DNA from: Pseudomonas marginalis
Lineage (GTDB): Bacteria; Pseudomonadota; Gammaproteobacteria; Pseudomonadales; Pseudomonadaceae
Length of the DNA stretch: 64,000 nucleotides
Assembly: GCF_024169655.1 (NCBI RefSeq)
Contig: NZ_JALJWV010000001.1
Coordinates: forward strand, 1,617,001-1,681,000
Direction: 5' to 3'
Each line of letters opens with the position of its first letter. Positions within the stretch are counted from its first letter, which is position 1. The notes below the pieces were generated by a model that was not told the DNA's origin, did no database searches, and saw only the letters and a program-made list of their open reading frames with translations. Below are positions 26,378 to 34,670 of the stretch, in pieces. A program made the position numbers and the translations under genes.

Positions 26378-27067
26378 ATGCGCTGGAGCCACTACTTCGC
26401 TCAGTTTTCGGTGTGTGCCGTTATCCTGATGGCCCCTTTCGCCGCACAGGCCGCGTCGGAAGATGATCCATGGGAAAGCATCAACCGCCCGATCTTCACC
26501 TTCAACGACACCGTTGATACCTACGCCCTCAAACCATTGGCCCAAGGCTATCAGTTTGTGACCCCGCAATTCGTGCAGGACGGCGTGCACAACTTCTTCC
26601 GCAATATCGGCGATGTCGGCAACCTGGCCAACAACGTGCTGCAACTCAAGCCACACGCGGCCGGCGTGGATACTGCCCGCCTGTTGATGAACACCACCTT
26701 CGGCGTGCTGGGCTTTATCGACGTCGGCACCAAAATGGGGCTGCAACGCAGCGATGAAGACTTCGGCCAAACCCTCGGTTACTGGGGCGTCGGCAGCGGT
26801 CCTTACGTGATGCTGCCGCTGCTGGGTCCAAGCACCTTGCGCGACGCGCCGTCCAAATACGTGGACAGCTACACCCAACCGTACCGCTACATGAACGACA
26901 TCGGCTGGCGCAACAGCACCTTTGGCCTGAACATTGTCGACACCCGTGCCAGCCTGCTCGACAGCGAGAAGCTGATCACTGGCGACAAGTACACCTTCAT
27001 TCGCAACGCCTACCTGCAGAACCGCGAGTTCAAGGTCAAGGATGGGAAGGTCGTCGACGACTTCTAA
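26378..27067 (+). CDS. mlaA: Phospholipid-binding protein MlaA (VacJ)
   Basis: A 229-residue MlaA. Residues 1-26 form a signal peptide (ends AAQA), followed by the family block DPWESINRPIFTFND and later GYWGVGSGPYVMLPLLGPS. MlaA removes phospholipids from the outer leaflet of the outer membrane and passes them to MlaC. The enterobacterial protein is a lipoprotein, but here no lipobox Cys follows the signal, so it would be released by signal peptidase I and held by porins. AAGGAGC precedes the ATG. A terminator follows. Confidence 0.92.
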   Translation: MRWSHYFAQFSVCAVILMAPFAAQAASEDDPWESINRPIFTFNDTVDTYALKPLAQGYQFVTPQFVQDGVHNFFRNIGDVGNLANNVLQLKPHAAGVDTARLLMNTTFGVLGFIDVGTKMGLQRSDEDFGQTLGYWGVGSGPYVMLPLLGPSTLRDAPSKYVDSYTQPYRYMNDIGWRNSTFGLNIVDTRASLLDSEKLITGDKYTFIRNAYLQNREFKVKDGKVVDDF

Positions 27068-27086
27068 GTCCAGACGTCTTGAAACG

Positions 27087-27117
27087 AAAAAGGCGACCGC
27101 GTGGTCGCCTTTTTTGT
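27087..27117 (+). terminator. Terminator of mlaA
   Basis: AAAAAGGCGACC / GGTCGCCTTTTT, a 12-bp stem, four-base loop GCGT and T tail. As the stem has A and T tracts on both sides it can also end the convergent PilZ gene. Confidence 0.92.
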
Positions 27118-27126
27118 GCGCGGGTA

Positions 27127-27432
27127 TTAGCGCATTTTCAGGATCTTCAGCCCCAAATGTTGTTTTTCGCCCTCGTTCTTCGCCCATACCACCTGGGTGT
27201 CCGCTTCCAGGCCCGTGAGGGCGGCATGTTCCGACTCGATGCGCACGGTCAGCAGATCGCCCACCGTGAACTGGCGAGGTGCCTGCACTTGCATGCCGGA
27301 GCTGGAAAGGTCCACGCAAACCCCGTCAATTTCCTGCCCGGCGTGGATCAAAGAGACATCGGCATTCACTCGCATGCGGATGAAATCGCGCTTTTCAGCG
27401 TAGTCGCGCTCGTGTTCGCTCACAGCTTCCAT
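27127..27432 (-). CDS. PilZ-domain protein
   Basis: A 101-residue single-domain PilZ protein. The c-di-GMP motif RxxxR is present as RDFIRMR near residues 15-21 and the second motif as DLSSSGMQVQ near 41-50, so ligand binding is likely. It is cytosolic and would act as a small effector or adaptor. It is convergent with mlaA and divergent from rssB, as in P. aeruginosa (PA2799). Confidence 0.88.
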   Translation of the reverse strand: MEAVSEHERDYAEKRDFIRMRVNADVSLIHAGQEIDGVCVDLSSSGMQVQAPRQFTVGDLLTVRIESEHAALTGLEADTQVVWAKNEGEKQHLGLKILKMR

Positions 27433-27700
27433 CCTTACTTTGTGTTGTGGTGATGGCTGTTCTTATAACTCCCTGTGATTTGCGATGTAAAGACGCCCGG
27501 CGACCATCGGCATGAGCTTGAAACCCCTGACGGATGGGAGTACCGTCTGCGCCTTAGAAGGGCACCTCTGCTTTACCGTTGTGCGTGGGCAAAAAGCCTA
27601 TGCTTTGTAGGACAGAGAGGCTAGAAAGCGAATCCAGTAGCGTGAGCACGGCCATTGCCGAGCCGCCTACGCCAACCTAATTCTGGCGCCGTTTGCCCAC
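27433..27700. other. Intergenic region ahead of rssB
   Basis: 268 bases with no gene seen. It contains a small inverted repeat around 27530-27556 (GACGG ... CCGTC) and presumably the rssB promoter. No riboswitch or small RNA was recognised. Confidence 0.35.
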
Positions 27701-28882
27701 ATGCCAAAAACCAGTGCCACGCTGCTGATAATCGATGACGACGAAGTAGTGCGCGCAAGCCTTGCGGCCTATTTGGAAGACAGTGGCTTCAGCGTCCTGC
27801 AGGCCAGCAATGGCCAACAGGGTCTCCAGGTATTCGAGCGCGATAAGCCCGACCTCGTGATCTGCGATCTGCGCATGCCCCAGATGGGCGGCCTCGAGCT
27901 GATTCGCCAGGTGACCGAGCTTGCTCCGCAGACGCCGGTGATCGTCGTGTCTGGTGCCGGGGTGATGAACGATGCCGTCGAGGCCCTGCGCCTGGGCGCC
28001 GCCGACTACCTGATCAAGCCCCTGCAAGACCTGGCGGTGCTGGAGCACTCGGTGCGCCGAGCCCTGGATCGTGCACGCCTACTGGTGGAAAACCAGCGCT
28101 ACCGCGAAAAGCTCGAAACCGCCAACCGCGAACTCGAAGCCAGCCTGAACCTGCTCCAGGAAGACCAGAACGCCGGTCGCCAGGTGCAGATGAACATGCT
28201 GCCGGTCAGCCCGTGGACCATCGATGAGTTCAAGTTTGCGCACCAGATCATCCCGTCGCTGTACCTGTCGGGTGATTTTGTCGACTATTTCCGCGTAGAT
28301 GAGCGGCGGGTGGCGTTTTATCTGGCCGACGTGTCCGGCCATGGCGCGTCCTCGGCATTTGTCACCGTGTTGTTGAAGTTCATGACCACACGGCTGTTGT
28401 TCGAATCCAAGCGCAATGGCACCTTGCCGGAGTTCACCCCCTCCGAGGTGCTGGGCCACATCAACCGAGGTCTGATCAGCTGCAAGCTGGGCAAGCACGT
28501 GACGATGGTGGGTGGTGTGATTGATGAAGAAACCGGTCTTTTGACCTACAGCATCGGCGGTCACCTGCCGATGCCGGTTTTATACACTCCTGACAGTGTG
28601 CGCTACCTGGAAGGGCGTGGTCTGCCCGTCGGCTTGTTCAATGAAGCCACCTACGAAGACCACATCCTGGAGCTGCCGCCGACCTTCAGCCTGACGCTGA
28701 TGTCCGATGGCATCCTCGACCTTCTTCCAGAGCCTACACTCAAAGAGAAAGAAGCCGCCTTGCCCCAACGGGTCAAGTCGGCGGGCGGCAGCCTGGATGG
28801 CCTGCGGCAGGTTTTTGGATTGGCCACGCTAGGGGAGATGCCGGATGATATCGCCCTATTGGTGTTGAGCAGGAATCTTTGA
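27701..28882 (+). CDS. rssB: Response regulator with PP2C phosphatase domain, RssB
   Basis: A 393-residue protein. The receiver domain (1-125) has DDD near residue 12, the phosphorylation Asp in LVICDLRMPQMGG and Lys in YLIKPL. A coiled-coil linker (RYREKLETANRELEASLNLL) leads to a C-terminal PP2C/SpoIIE phosphatase domain with LADVSGHG, SDGILDL and MPDDIALL. It matches the Pseudomonas RssB, which works with the anti-sigma antagonist RssC to control the level of RpoS. The rssC start overlaps the stop by one base (TGATG), so the pair is translationally coupled. Confidence 0.9.
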   Translation: MPKTSATLLIIDDDEVVRASLAAYLEDSGFSVLQASNGQQGLQVFERDKPDLVICDLRMPQMGGLELIRQVTELAPQTPVIVVSGAGVMNDAVEALRLGAADYLIKPLQDLAVLEHSVRRALDRARLLVENQRYREKLETANRELEASLNLLQEDQNAGRQVQMNMLPVSPWTIDEFKFAHQIIPSLYLSGDFVDYFRVDERRVAFYLADVSGHGASSAFVTVLLKFMTTRLLFESKRNGTLPEFTPSEVLGHINRGLISCKLGKHVTMVGGVIDEETGLLTYSIGGHLPMPVLYTPDSVRYLEGRGLPVGLFNEATYEDHILELPPTFSLTLMSDGILDLLPEPTLKEKEAALPQRVKSAGGSLDGLRQVFGLATLGEMPDDIALLVLSRNL

Positions 28883-29364
28883 TGAGTACCGGAAGAATCC
28901 AATTCGCCGAGCAAGACGGGACCTTCGTCCTGAAGTTTGTCGGTGAAGTGCGCCTGACCTTGTGTTCGGCGCTGGATGCAACGATTGAGCGGATTTTCAC
29001 AGCACTGAATTTCTCGGCGATCGTGATCGATCTGACCGAAACCCGCAGCATCGATAGCACCACCCTTGGGTTGTTGGCCAAGTTGTCCATTCTGTCTCGG
29101 CAGAAGGTCGGCCTGTTGCCCACTGTCGTCACCACCCACGAAGACATCACCCGTCTGCTGCAGTCCATGGGCTTCGATCAAGTGTTCAACATCGTTGACC
29201 GCCCGATCCCCTGCCCGGAATGCCTGACCGACCTGCCGTCCCAGGATCAGTCCGAGGAAATCGTGCGGATCAAGGTGCTGGAAGCGCACAAAATCCTGAT
29301 GGGCTTGAACGAGTCCAATCGCGAAGCCTTCCACGACCTCGTCAACGCCCTCGAACGCCACTGA
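28882..29364 (+). CDS. rssC: Anti-sigma factor antagonist RssC (STAS domain)
   Basis: A 160-residue protein with an N-terminal STAS domain (1-105). The conserved Ser targeted by kinases and phosphatases of the partner-switch type is in RSIDSTTLGLL near residue 56-60. The last 50 residues form a helical tail with CPEC. The likely partner is the PP2C phosphatase RssB encoded directly upstream. It is the last gene of the unit; a REPIN and then a bidirectional terminator follow. Confidence 0.88.
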   Translation: MSTGRIQFAEQDGTFVLKFVGEVRLTLCSALDATIERIFTALNFSAIVIDLTETRSIDSTTLGLLAKLSILSRQKVGLLPTVVTTHEDITRLLQSMGFDQVFNIVDRPIPCPECLTDLPSQDQSEEIVRIKVLEAHKILMGLNESNREAFHDLVNALERH

Positions 29365-29378
29365 CCTCACTCTCCAAG

Positions 29379-29467
29379 TGTGGGAGGGGGCTTGCTCCCG
29401 ATGCCGGTGGGCCAGCTACAGATTTGCTGACTGATGCACCGCCATCGGGGGCAAGCCCCCTCCCACA
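29379..29467. repeat. REPIN
   Basis: TGTGGGAGGGGGCTTGCTCCC and the inverse GGGGCAAGCCCCCTCCCACA flank about 47 bases, between rssC and its terminator. Confidence 0.9.
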
Positions 29468-29480
29468 TTTGACACTGAAA

Positions 29481-29514
29481 AAAAGGGCGGCACCCTCACA
29501 GGTGCCGCCCTTTT
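29481..29514. terminator. Bidirectional terminator between rssC and tal
   Basis: AAAAGGGCGGCACC / GGTGCCGCCCTTTT, a 14-bp stem with a six-base loop, A tract on one side and T tract on the other, 14 bases from the tal stop. Confidence 0.93.
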
Positions 29515-29528
29515 TGCTGCCGCCGCTT

Positions 29529-30455
29529 TTACAGCTTGGCAGACAACAACGCTTCGAGCTTCTCTTGGTCGCGGGCAAACTGACGAATCCCCTCGGCCAG
29601 CTTCTCAGTCGCCATCGCATCCTCGTTGGACTCCCAACGGAACTGCGCTTCAGTCAGATGCATCCGCGCTTCACCGGCATGGCCTGGCGACAGCTTGCGC
29701 TCCAGCTTGCCGGTATCGGCCGCCAGTTTCTCCAGCAGGTCCGGGCTGATCGTCAGGCGATCACAGCCGGCCAGCTCTTCGATCTGGCTCAGGTTGCGGA
29801 AGCTTGCACCCATCACCACGGTCTTGTAGTCATTGGCCTTGTAGTAGTTGTAGATGCGCGTCACCGACTGCACGCCGGGATCATCGGCGCCGGTGTAGTC
29901 GTTGCCGTTGGCTTTCTTGTACCAGTCGTAGATACGGCCCACGAACGGCGAAATCAGGAACACACCCGCTTCGGCACAGGCCACGGCCTGGGCGAAGGAG
30001 AACAGCAGGGTCAGGTTGGTCTGGATGCCTTCTTTTTCCAGCTTCTCCGCCGCGCGGATGCCTTCCCAGGTGGACGCGATCTTGATCAGCACGCGATCAC
30101 GGCCAACCCCGGCTTTGTCGTACAGGTCGATCAGACGGTGCGCACGCTTGAGTACGGCGTCAGTGTCGAACGACAGGCGTGCATCCACCTCGGTAGAGAT
30201 ACGGCCGGGCACCACTTTCAAGATTTCTTGACCCACCGCCACCGCAAAACGGTCACTGGCCAGGCCAACATCACCGTTGCAGTCCTTCACGCATTCATCC
30301 AGCAACTTGGCATAGCCCGGAATCGACGCGGCCTTGAGCAGCAGGGAAGGGTTGGTGGTGGCATCTTGCGGCTTGAGATTGGCGAGGGCCGCGAAATCGC
30401 CGGTATCGGCGACGACGGTAGTGAACTGTTTGAGTTGTTCCAGCTTGGAAGTCAT
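29529..30455 (-). CDS. tal: Transaldolase
   Basis: A 308-residue TalB-type transaldolase of the non-oxidative pentose phosphate pathway. Family blocks are [10 protein letters not shown] near residue 34, [11 protein letters not shown], and the Schiff-base Lys in [13 protein letters not shown] near 130. [18 protein letters not shown] and [11 protein letters not shown] complete the barrel. The ATG at 30455 gives the usual length; an upstream in-frame start is not supported. In P. aeruginosa the same order rssB-rssC-tal-dusA is found. Confidence 0.96.
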   Translation of the reverse strand: MTSKLEQLKQFTTVVADTGDFAALANLKPQDATTNPSLLLKAASIPGYAKLLDECVKDCNGDVGLASDRFAVAVGQEILKVVPGRISTEVDARLSFDTDAVLKRAHRLIDLYDKAGVGRDRVLIKIASTWEGIRAAEKLEKEGIQTNLTLLFSFAQAVACAEAGVFLISPFVGRIYDWYKKANGNDYTGADDPGVQSVTRIYNYYKANDYKTVVMGASFRNLSQIEELAGCDRLTISPDLLEKLAADTGKLERKLSPGHAGEARMHLTEAQFRWESNEDAMATEKLAEGIRQFARDQEKLEALLSAKL

Positions 30456-30663
30456 GGGCGTGCTCTGTCCTATGGGTCTGATGACATTACCCGAGCGCTG
30501 GCAGGCGCTCAAGGGCGCAAATGCGTTCGATCGTTTGCGAGGGCAACAACCTGAAAACAGCCGTTTGAATGACTGGCCTTGCTGCTAAATAGGAGGGCAA
30601 GATCGCCCGCAGGTTCAACCCAACAGCCCAATGAACACCGCGATAAACACGTGGGCGCCGGTT

Positions 30664-31650
30664 TCACCGGCCCTCCAGCAACCCGGCCGCCTGATCCAGC
30701 AACGCCAACGGATCACTCGCTTTATGAATATCCACCGACAGCAACTGCCTGAACTTGCGCGCCCCAGGGAAACCCGTGCCCAACCCCAGCACATGCCGCG
30801 TAATGTGATGCATCGAGCCACCGCTCGCCAAATGCTCCGCGATATAAGGCCGCAACTGCGCCAACGCCTCTGCCCGACTGATCACCGGCCGCGCACTGCC
30901 GAACAACTGCTGATCCACCTCCGCCAGCACATACGGATTGTGATAAGCCTCCCGGCCCAGCATCACCCCGTCAAACGTCTGCAGATGCTCTTGGCACTGT
31001 TCCAGCGTCTTGATCCCGCCGTTGAGAATAATCTCCAGCTCGGCAAAATCCCGCTTCAACTGCGCCGCCACGTCATAACGCAACGGCGGAATGTCGCGAT
31101 TCTCCTTCGGCGACAACCCCTCCAGAATCGCAATCCGCGCATGCACGGTAAAACTGGTACACCCCGCGTCCTTCACCTGCCCGACGAAATCGCACAGTTG
31201 CGCATAACTGTCCCGCCCATTGATCCCGATACGGTGCTTCACCGTCACCGGAATCGACACCGCATCGCGCATCGCCTTCACACAATCGGCGACCAACGCC
31301 GGATGGCCCATCAGGCACGCGCCGATCATATTGTTCTGCACCCGATCGCTGGGGCAGCCAACGTTGAGGTTCACTTCATCGTAACCGGCCGCCTCGGCCA
31401 TACGGGCACAGGCGGCCAGATCGGCGGGAACACTGCCGCCCAGTTGGAGGGCGAGCGGGTGCTCGGCCTCGCTGTGGCGCAGGAAGCGCTCGTGATCGCC
31501 GTGGAGGATCGCGCCGGTGGTGACCATCTCGGTGTAGAGTAGGGCGTGTTTGGAGAGTAGGCGTAGGAAGAACCGGCAGTGGCGGTCGGTCCAGTCCATC
31601 ATGGGTGCGACGGAGAAGCGGCGGGAGAAGGGGGTGGTTTGTAGGGGCAT
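30664..31650 (-). CDS. dusA: tRNA-dihydrouridine(20/20a) synthase DusA
   Basis: A 328-residue flavoenzyme reducing uridines in the tRNA D-loop. FMN-binding N-terminal block FSVAPMMDWTDRHCR, catalytic Cys99 in NVGCPSDRVQNN, and GVMLGREAYHNPY are all present, and the C-terminal helical tRNA-binding domain is complete. The gene is intact, but a second copy of its first 20 codons lies 2 kb upstream, broken exactly after PMMDW (see 33599-33667). This suggests that its present 5' end was supplied by an integrated element. Confidence 0.96.
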   Translation of the reverse strand: MPLQTTPFSRRFSVAPMMDWTDRHCRFFLRLLSKHALLYTEMVTTGAILHGDHERFLRHSEAEHPLALQLGGSVPADLAACARMAEAAGYDEVNLNVGCPSDRVQNNMIGACLMGHPALVADCVKAMRDAVSIPVTVKHRIGINGRDSYAQLCDFVGQVKDAGCTSFTVHARIAILEGLSPKENRDIPPLRYDVAAQLKRDFAELEIILNGGIKTLEQCQEHLQTFDGVMLGREAYHNPYVLAEVDQQLFGSARPVISRAEALAQLRPYIAEHLASGGSMHHITRHVLGLGTGFPGARKFRQLLSVDIHKASDPLALLDQAAGLLEGR

Positions 31651-31780
31651 GAGGGATCTGAGTTTGCGGGGCGAATGGGGCGTAGTTTATCAGGGATGGA
31701 TCTTGGGTGTGCTGGAGGCGTGTTCCGCGGCATTCACCACTTCGAACGGGGACGTTGCCGCGTGTGGAATACGCCGAGGA
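31591..31780. repeat. dusA-proximal copy of a ~190-bp direct repeat
   Basis: This stretch, from codon 20 of dusA through its start and upstream region into the 3' end of the parE-like gene, is roughly three-quarters identical to 33609-33797. The shared core at the dusA end is TCCATCATGGGTGCGAC here and TCCATCATCGGCGCGAC there. Confidence 0.85.
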
Positions 31781-32018
31781 TCTGCAGACGATCACCGCGT
31801 ATGCGATAAGGGATCAGATAAGACCAATTGGGGACTGCCCATTCGCGCGTGTTTGTGACCCGACCTTCACGGCCCATAGAGGGAAACTGCGCCAGTTTGT
31901 CGACGCTGGCGAAAATGGCATCGGAGAAGTCGTCAGCTGCTTTTGGGTTTTCGAGAGCTATATAGTTTGCTTCGTCTTCCAGATTTTTGAGTGCTTTTTC
32001 AAGCCACTCAACCCGCAT
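31734..32018 (-). CDS. RelE/ParE-family toxin
   Basis: A 94-residue type II toxin of the ParE/RelE fold: an N-terminal helical hairpin (EWLEKALKNLEDEANYIA, then NPKAADDFSDAIFASVDKLAQFP) followed by the beta-sheet with REGRVTNTREWAVP, YLIPYRIRGDRLQILGVFHTRQ. The last strand with the basic tail HTRQRPRSKW is typical. It should inhibit gyrase (ParE) or cleave mRNA (RelE); the sequence favours ParE. It overlaps the antitoxin gene by 11 bases. Confidence 0.88.
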   Translation of the reverse strand: MRVEWLEKALKNLEDEANYIALENPKAADDFSDAIFASVDKLAQFPSMGREGRVTNTREWAVPNWSYLIPYRIRGDRLQILGVFHTRQRPRSKW

Positions 32019-32250
32019 TCCGGCTCCAGCGCCTGGCGCGCATGGCTGCTACCTGGTCATCGGTGGCAAATTTGCCCTGGTCGGCTTCTTTCACCGCCAG
32101 CTCGATTTGAGCGGTTAGCGTTTTTTCGTGCTCGATGTAGTCGCGGAGGACGTCCATCGCCAGGTAGGTCGCAGTCTGGCCGTTGGTTTTGGCCAGGTCG
32201 GCGAGAGAGTTGGACAGGTCTTCCGGCAGGTTTAGGGATATCCCGGTCAT
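32008..32250 (-). CDS. Ribbon-helix-helix antitoxin
   Basis: An 80-residue antitoxin. A short beta-strand (ISLNLPEDL) followed by two helices (SNSLADLAKTNGQTATYLAMDVLRDYIEHE) is a CopG/RHH DNA-binding fold; the acidic C-terminal part (ELAVKEADQGKFATDDQ) should bind the toxin. GAGG precedes the ATG. The order antitoxin-toxin with overlap is standard, and the pair would repress its own promoter. Confidence 0.88.
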   Translation of the reverse strand: MTGISLNLPEDLSNSLADLAKTNGQTATYLAMDVLRDYIEHEKTLTAQIELAVKEADQGKFATDDQVAAMRARRWSRNAG

Positions 32251-32768
32251 GACAGCCTCGAAGGTGGAAGGTTATGGAGCATCTTACACCGTGGAACGCT
32301 GGGCTGAATCAGCAGGTCGTCGTGAGGTGTGGCTGGGCTTTTACTCTGCCAGCTCGAAGCCGGGTGCCGGGTATCGTAGTCTGACTTCGATATCGGCAAA
32401 ATAATTAGCAGGTGATGAGGCGGCTTTTTGCTGTTTGGTAATTAGCTTTTTTTCAGATGTTATAAATAAATCTGTCCCCTTTTCGCCATATGGATTTCGT
32501 AGGCCATAGGTGACTCCTTCTGGCCGGTTTCTGCCTGTCGTGACCGGTAGAAGTCGATCCATAGCGAACGCTCGCCACGAACGGCTGAGTCTTCAGGCAC
32601 GTCCCCTCTAGCGTACAATTCAGCCGATCAGGTTGAGCTGTGTCACTGATAGACACCTCGCGTAGATACCGAAAAAATTGAAGCCCTTCGTAGTCCACCT
32701 ACTGGGACCAATCTGCCAACAGCACCTTTGCCCATCACACGGCACTACGATTGCGTACACCAAACCTC
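32251..32768. other. Intergenic stretch of the dusA-linked accessory region
   Basis: About 518 bases with base composition lower in GC than the neighbours and no convincing gene. Small open frames on the minus strand (for example 32341-32562) lack ribosome-binding sites and known domains. AAATAAATCTGTCCCCTTTT at 32464-32483 resembles motifs that I associate with mobile elements in gammaproteobacteria, but I cannot confirm this. A small hairpin GTGTC/GACAC is near 32640-32656. Confidence 0.4.
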
Positions 32769-33404
32769 ATGGCTCACACAAAAACCGAGAACTCCCACGT
32801 GCCAAGCAACTTCTTCATGCGCGCCCGAATTTACAGTTTTCTGGTGCAAAAAAAACTGTCTCCCATCAAAAAACTTTTTTCACTGGCTGTATGGAGCACC
32901 CTATCAACCGTCACCCTTGCAGCTTTCGCAGTGAAAGTGTCGATCGATCAACTGGACGCGAACAACACAACGTCAGCCAAAGGGGTTTACAAAGACTATT
33001 TGAGTCTTGCCTTGGCGAACCCAGAGTACGCGGGTGCCTCCTACCCTTTGTACGCCCCCCGATACAGCCACTTCAAATACGGATCCAATCAGCGAGAGGC
33101 ATACGAGTTTTTCGTTTCACTGTTGCTGCACTCGGTCGACGAAATACTGAGCACACCGGAGAAGAAGCACTGGAGAAAAACATTGATAATGCAACTCTCG
33201 TATCACGCGTTGTATTTGAACACTCGAGAGTTTGGTTCGGAATCATATTTGTGTGAAACCCGAGACCTTGTCGTACTAGGCATCGAAGCGTATGCCGAGA
33301 GCCAATATGAATACAGCTCGGCTATGAATCCTATAAGGCTCGATAAAAAAATACGGTGCACAGAACAGGAGTGGAGGAAGGAGGAGAGCGAACAAAATGA
33401 GTGA
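32769..33404 (+). CDS. Hypothetical membrane-anchored protein
   Basis: A 211-residue protein of no family known to me. A basic N-terminus (RARIYSFLVQKKLSPIKK) precedes one hydrophobic helix (LFSLAVWSTLSTVTLAAFAV, about residues 36-55), then a soluble, mainly helical domain with several aromatic residues and a very acidic tail ending EEWRKEESEQNE-like. It should be anchored in the inner membrane with the C-terminal domain in the periplasm. No good ribosome-binding site precedes ATG 32769 or the internal ATG at 32817. GC content is lower than in the core genes, which with its place between two dusA repeats suggests acquisition. Confidence 0.5.
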   Translation: MAHTKTENSHVPSNFFMRARIYSFLVQKKLSPIKKLFSLAVWSTLSTVTLAAFAVKVSIDQLDANNTTSAKGVYKDYLSLALANPEYAGASYPLYAPRYSHFKYGSNQREAYEFFVSLLLHSVDEILSTPEKKHWRKTLIMQLSYHALYLNTREFGSESYLCETRDLVVLGIEAYAESQYEYSSAMNPIRLDKKIRCTEQEWRKEESEQNE

Positions 33405-33598
33405 GGGCAGCATTTTCGGTTATTCAAGGCCGATAAGCATCTGTTGGAGCTTACAGCCCAAGTTATTGCAACCAGCTTGGCGTTGAAGTTAGCTAGCACC
33501 GGACACTGTTCGCTTTATCAAAGAAGTAACGTTGGTACAAAAGTGGTACGCGGCTTTCAGGTCGGCTCTGTAGGGCAAGGAATACGTGGCCTACAGGA
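33405..33598. other. Intergenic stretch ending at the broken dusA copy
   Basis: About 194 bases between the hypothetical gene and the dusA fragment. No gene or repeat was recognised; this would be the distal end of the proposed integrated element. Confidence 0.35.
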
Positions 33599-33667
33599 TT
33601 AGCAGTTCCAATCCATCATCGGCGCGACAGAGAAACTGCGGGAAAGTGGACCTGTCTGTAGGGACAT
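33599..33667 (-). pseudogene. Broken 5' end of dusA
   Basis: The minus strand from ATG 33665-33667 reads MSLQTGPLSRSFSVAPMMDW and then leaves the dusA sequence, stopping after two more codons. The first 20 codons correspond one to one with the intact dusA (MPLQTTPFSRRFSVAPMMDW). The break lies where integrases of dusA-specific islands act. It looks like the displaced original, or an extra, dusA 5' end. Confidence 0.85.
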
Positions 33668-33797
33668 TGGCAATCTGAGTCAACGAGGCGAATGGCGTAG
33701 TTTAACGGGGATGTTTCTTAGGTGTCGGGGAGGTGTATACCGTGCTCTTCACCACTTCGAGCGGGGCGTTGCCATGTGTGGAATATGCCAGGAATAT
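33609..33797. repeat. Distal copy of the ~190-bp dusA direct repeat
   Basis: Degenerate partner of 31591-31780, in the same orientation. It includes the dusA fragment, its upstream region (GGCGAATGG...CGTAGTTTA in both) and a relic of the parE 3' end: one minus-strand frame reads GIFHTWQRPARSGE against GVFHTRQRPRSKW of the intact toxin. Confidence 0.82.
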
Positions 33798-33943
33798 CGG
33801 TGAAATATCCCGCATTCTTCTCGACTTGCTCCTCAAACCTCCCGCCGCTAACCTCCTCAAGCCGCTGCCAATCCAGCGGCCGGAGGTGGAAGTCCGTATC
33901 GCTAAAGGCGTTTTAACTCCCGTCACTATTTGGAGCTTCGCCC

Positions 33944-34309
33944 ATGCACAGCAACACGCCCAGTCTCTCTATTGATCGCGACCCTTCGCCCGTCGATACC
34001 AAGCTTCACGCCACAGCTCAATGTGCCATTGCTCGTGACTTGCCTCAATCCACCGACAATGCGCCTGACGAACACCCACCCCACAACCTATTCCTCGTCA
34101 GCCCCGACATAGACACCGAAACCCTCCTGGCCAACGCCTCCGAAAACCTCGCGTCCGCCAGCGAAATGGCCGCTACCGTGGCTTTCAACCTCGACGAGTC
34201 ACAGCGCGCCATTGTCTTGGGTATTCAGCAACTGATCGACCTGAGCGCGCTACTCGTTGACCGAGCCCAGGACCAAGTCGCTCGTGTCATCAGCCCGGCT
34301 ACAGCCTGA
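33944..34309 (+). CDS. DUF6124/DUF3077 family protein
   Basis: A 121-residue protein. The first 45 residues are polar and Pro-rich; the rest fits the Pseudomonas DUF6124 (DUF3077) family, with LFLVSPDIDTETLLANASENLASAS, then a second helix with AIVLGIQQLIDLSALLVDRA. TTGGAG lies nine bases ahead of the ATG. These short proteins occur in many paralogues in fluorescent pseudomonads and their function is unknown. It may come from the same accessory segment, as it starts 150 bases past the distal dusA repeat. Confidence 0.75.
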   Translation: MHSNTPSLSIDRDPSPVDTKLHATAQCAIARDLPQSTDNAPDEHPPHNLFLVSPDIDTETLLANASENLASASEMAATVAFNLDESQRAIVLGIQQLIDLSALLVDRAQDQVARVISPATA

Positions 34310-34448
34310 CAATCGACCTCCGCCGCCTTACCCCAAGGCGGCAACCTGAACCCATTCTGTCTTCCGGCGAAGTTTCATCATTCCCTATGCCGTTGAGGCC
34401 TACGATCATCTCTATGGGAAACCCCCGAACCCACAGGGAACTGAAAAA

Positions 34449-34670
34449 ATGATCTCGAACCTTGTCAAAGTCGTGATGATCGCCGGCGCGTTGCTGTTGA
34501 GCGCTTGTTCGTCGGATTCGTCGGGCGTGAGTCGCGACCCTTGTTTTGCAGGCGGATGCCAGGCGTTTGGTGACCACAGCCCCAGCAAGGCCGCCAAGAT
34601 GAATTTTGGCGGCAGTGGGCTGGGGAGTCGTTATGGTGAGTACGGTTCGGGGTTGTTGCAGGATGACTGA
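34449..34670 (+). CDS. Small lipoprotein
   Basis: A 73-residue protein with a signal peptide and lipobox LLSAC (Cys at about residue 20), giving a mature lipoprotein of some 54 residues rich in Ser and Gly (GGSGLGSRYGEYGSG). A possible disulfide CFAGGC is present in the mature part. The residue after the lipid-bearing Cys is Ser, so outer-membrane sorting is expected. No function can be assigned. It is preceded by GGGAAC and stands alone. Confidence 0.65.
   Translation: MISNLVKVVMIAGALLLSACSSDSSGVSRDPCFAGGCQAFGDHSPSKAAKMNFGGSGLGSRYGEYGSGLLQDD

Noticed and set aside
32341..32698. Two short minus-strand open frames upstream of the antitoxin gene
   Set aside because: They overlap each other in different frames, lack ribosome-binding sites and resemble no known protein.
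33702..33926. 74-codon minus-strand open frame next to the dusA fragment
   Set aside because: Its sequence is explained by the decayed toxin relic read in a shifted frame, so it is not a gene.
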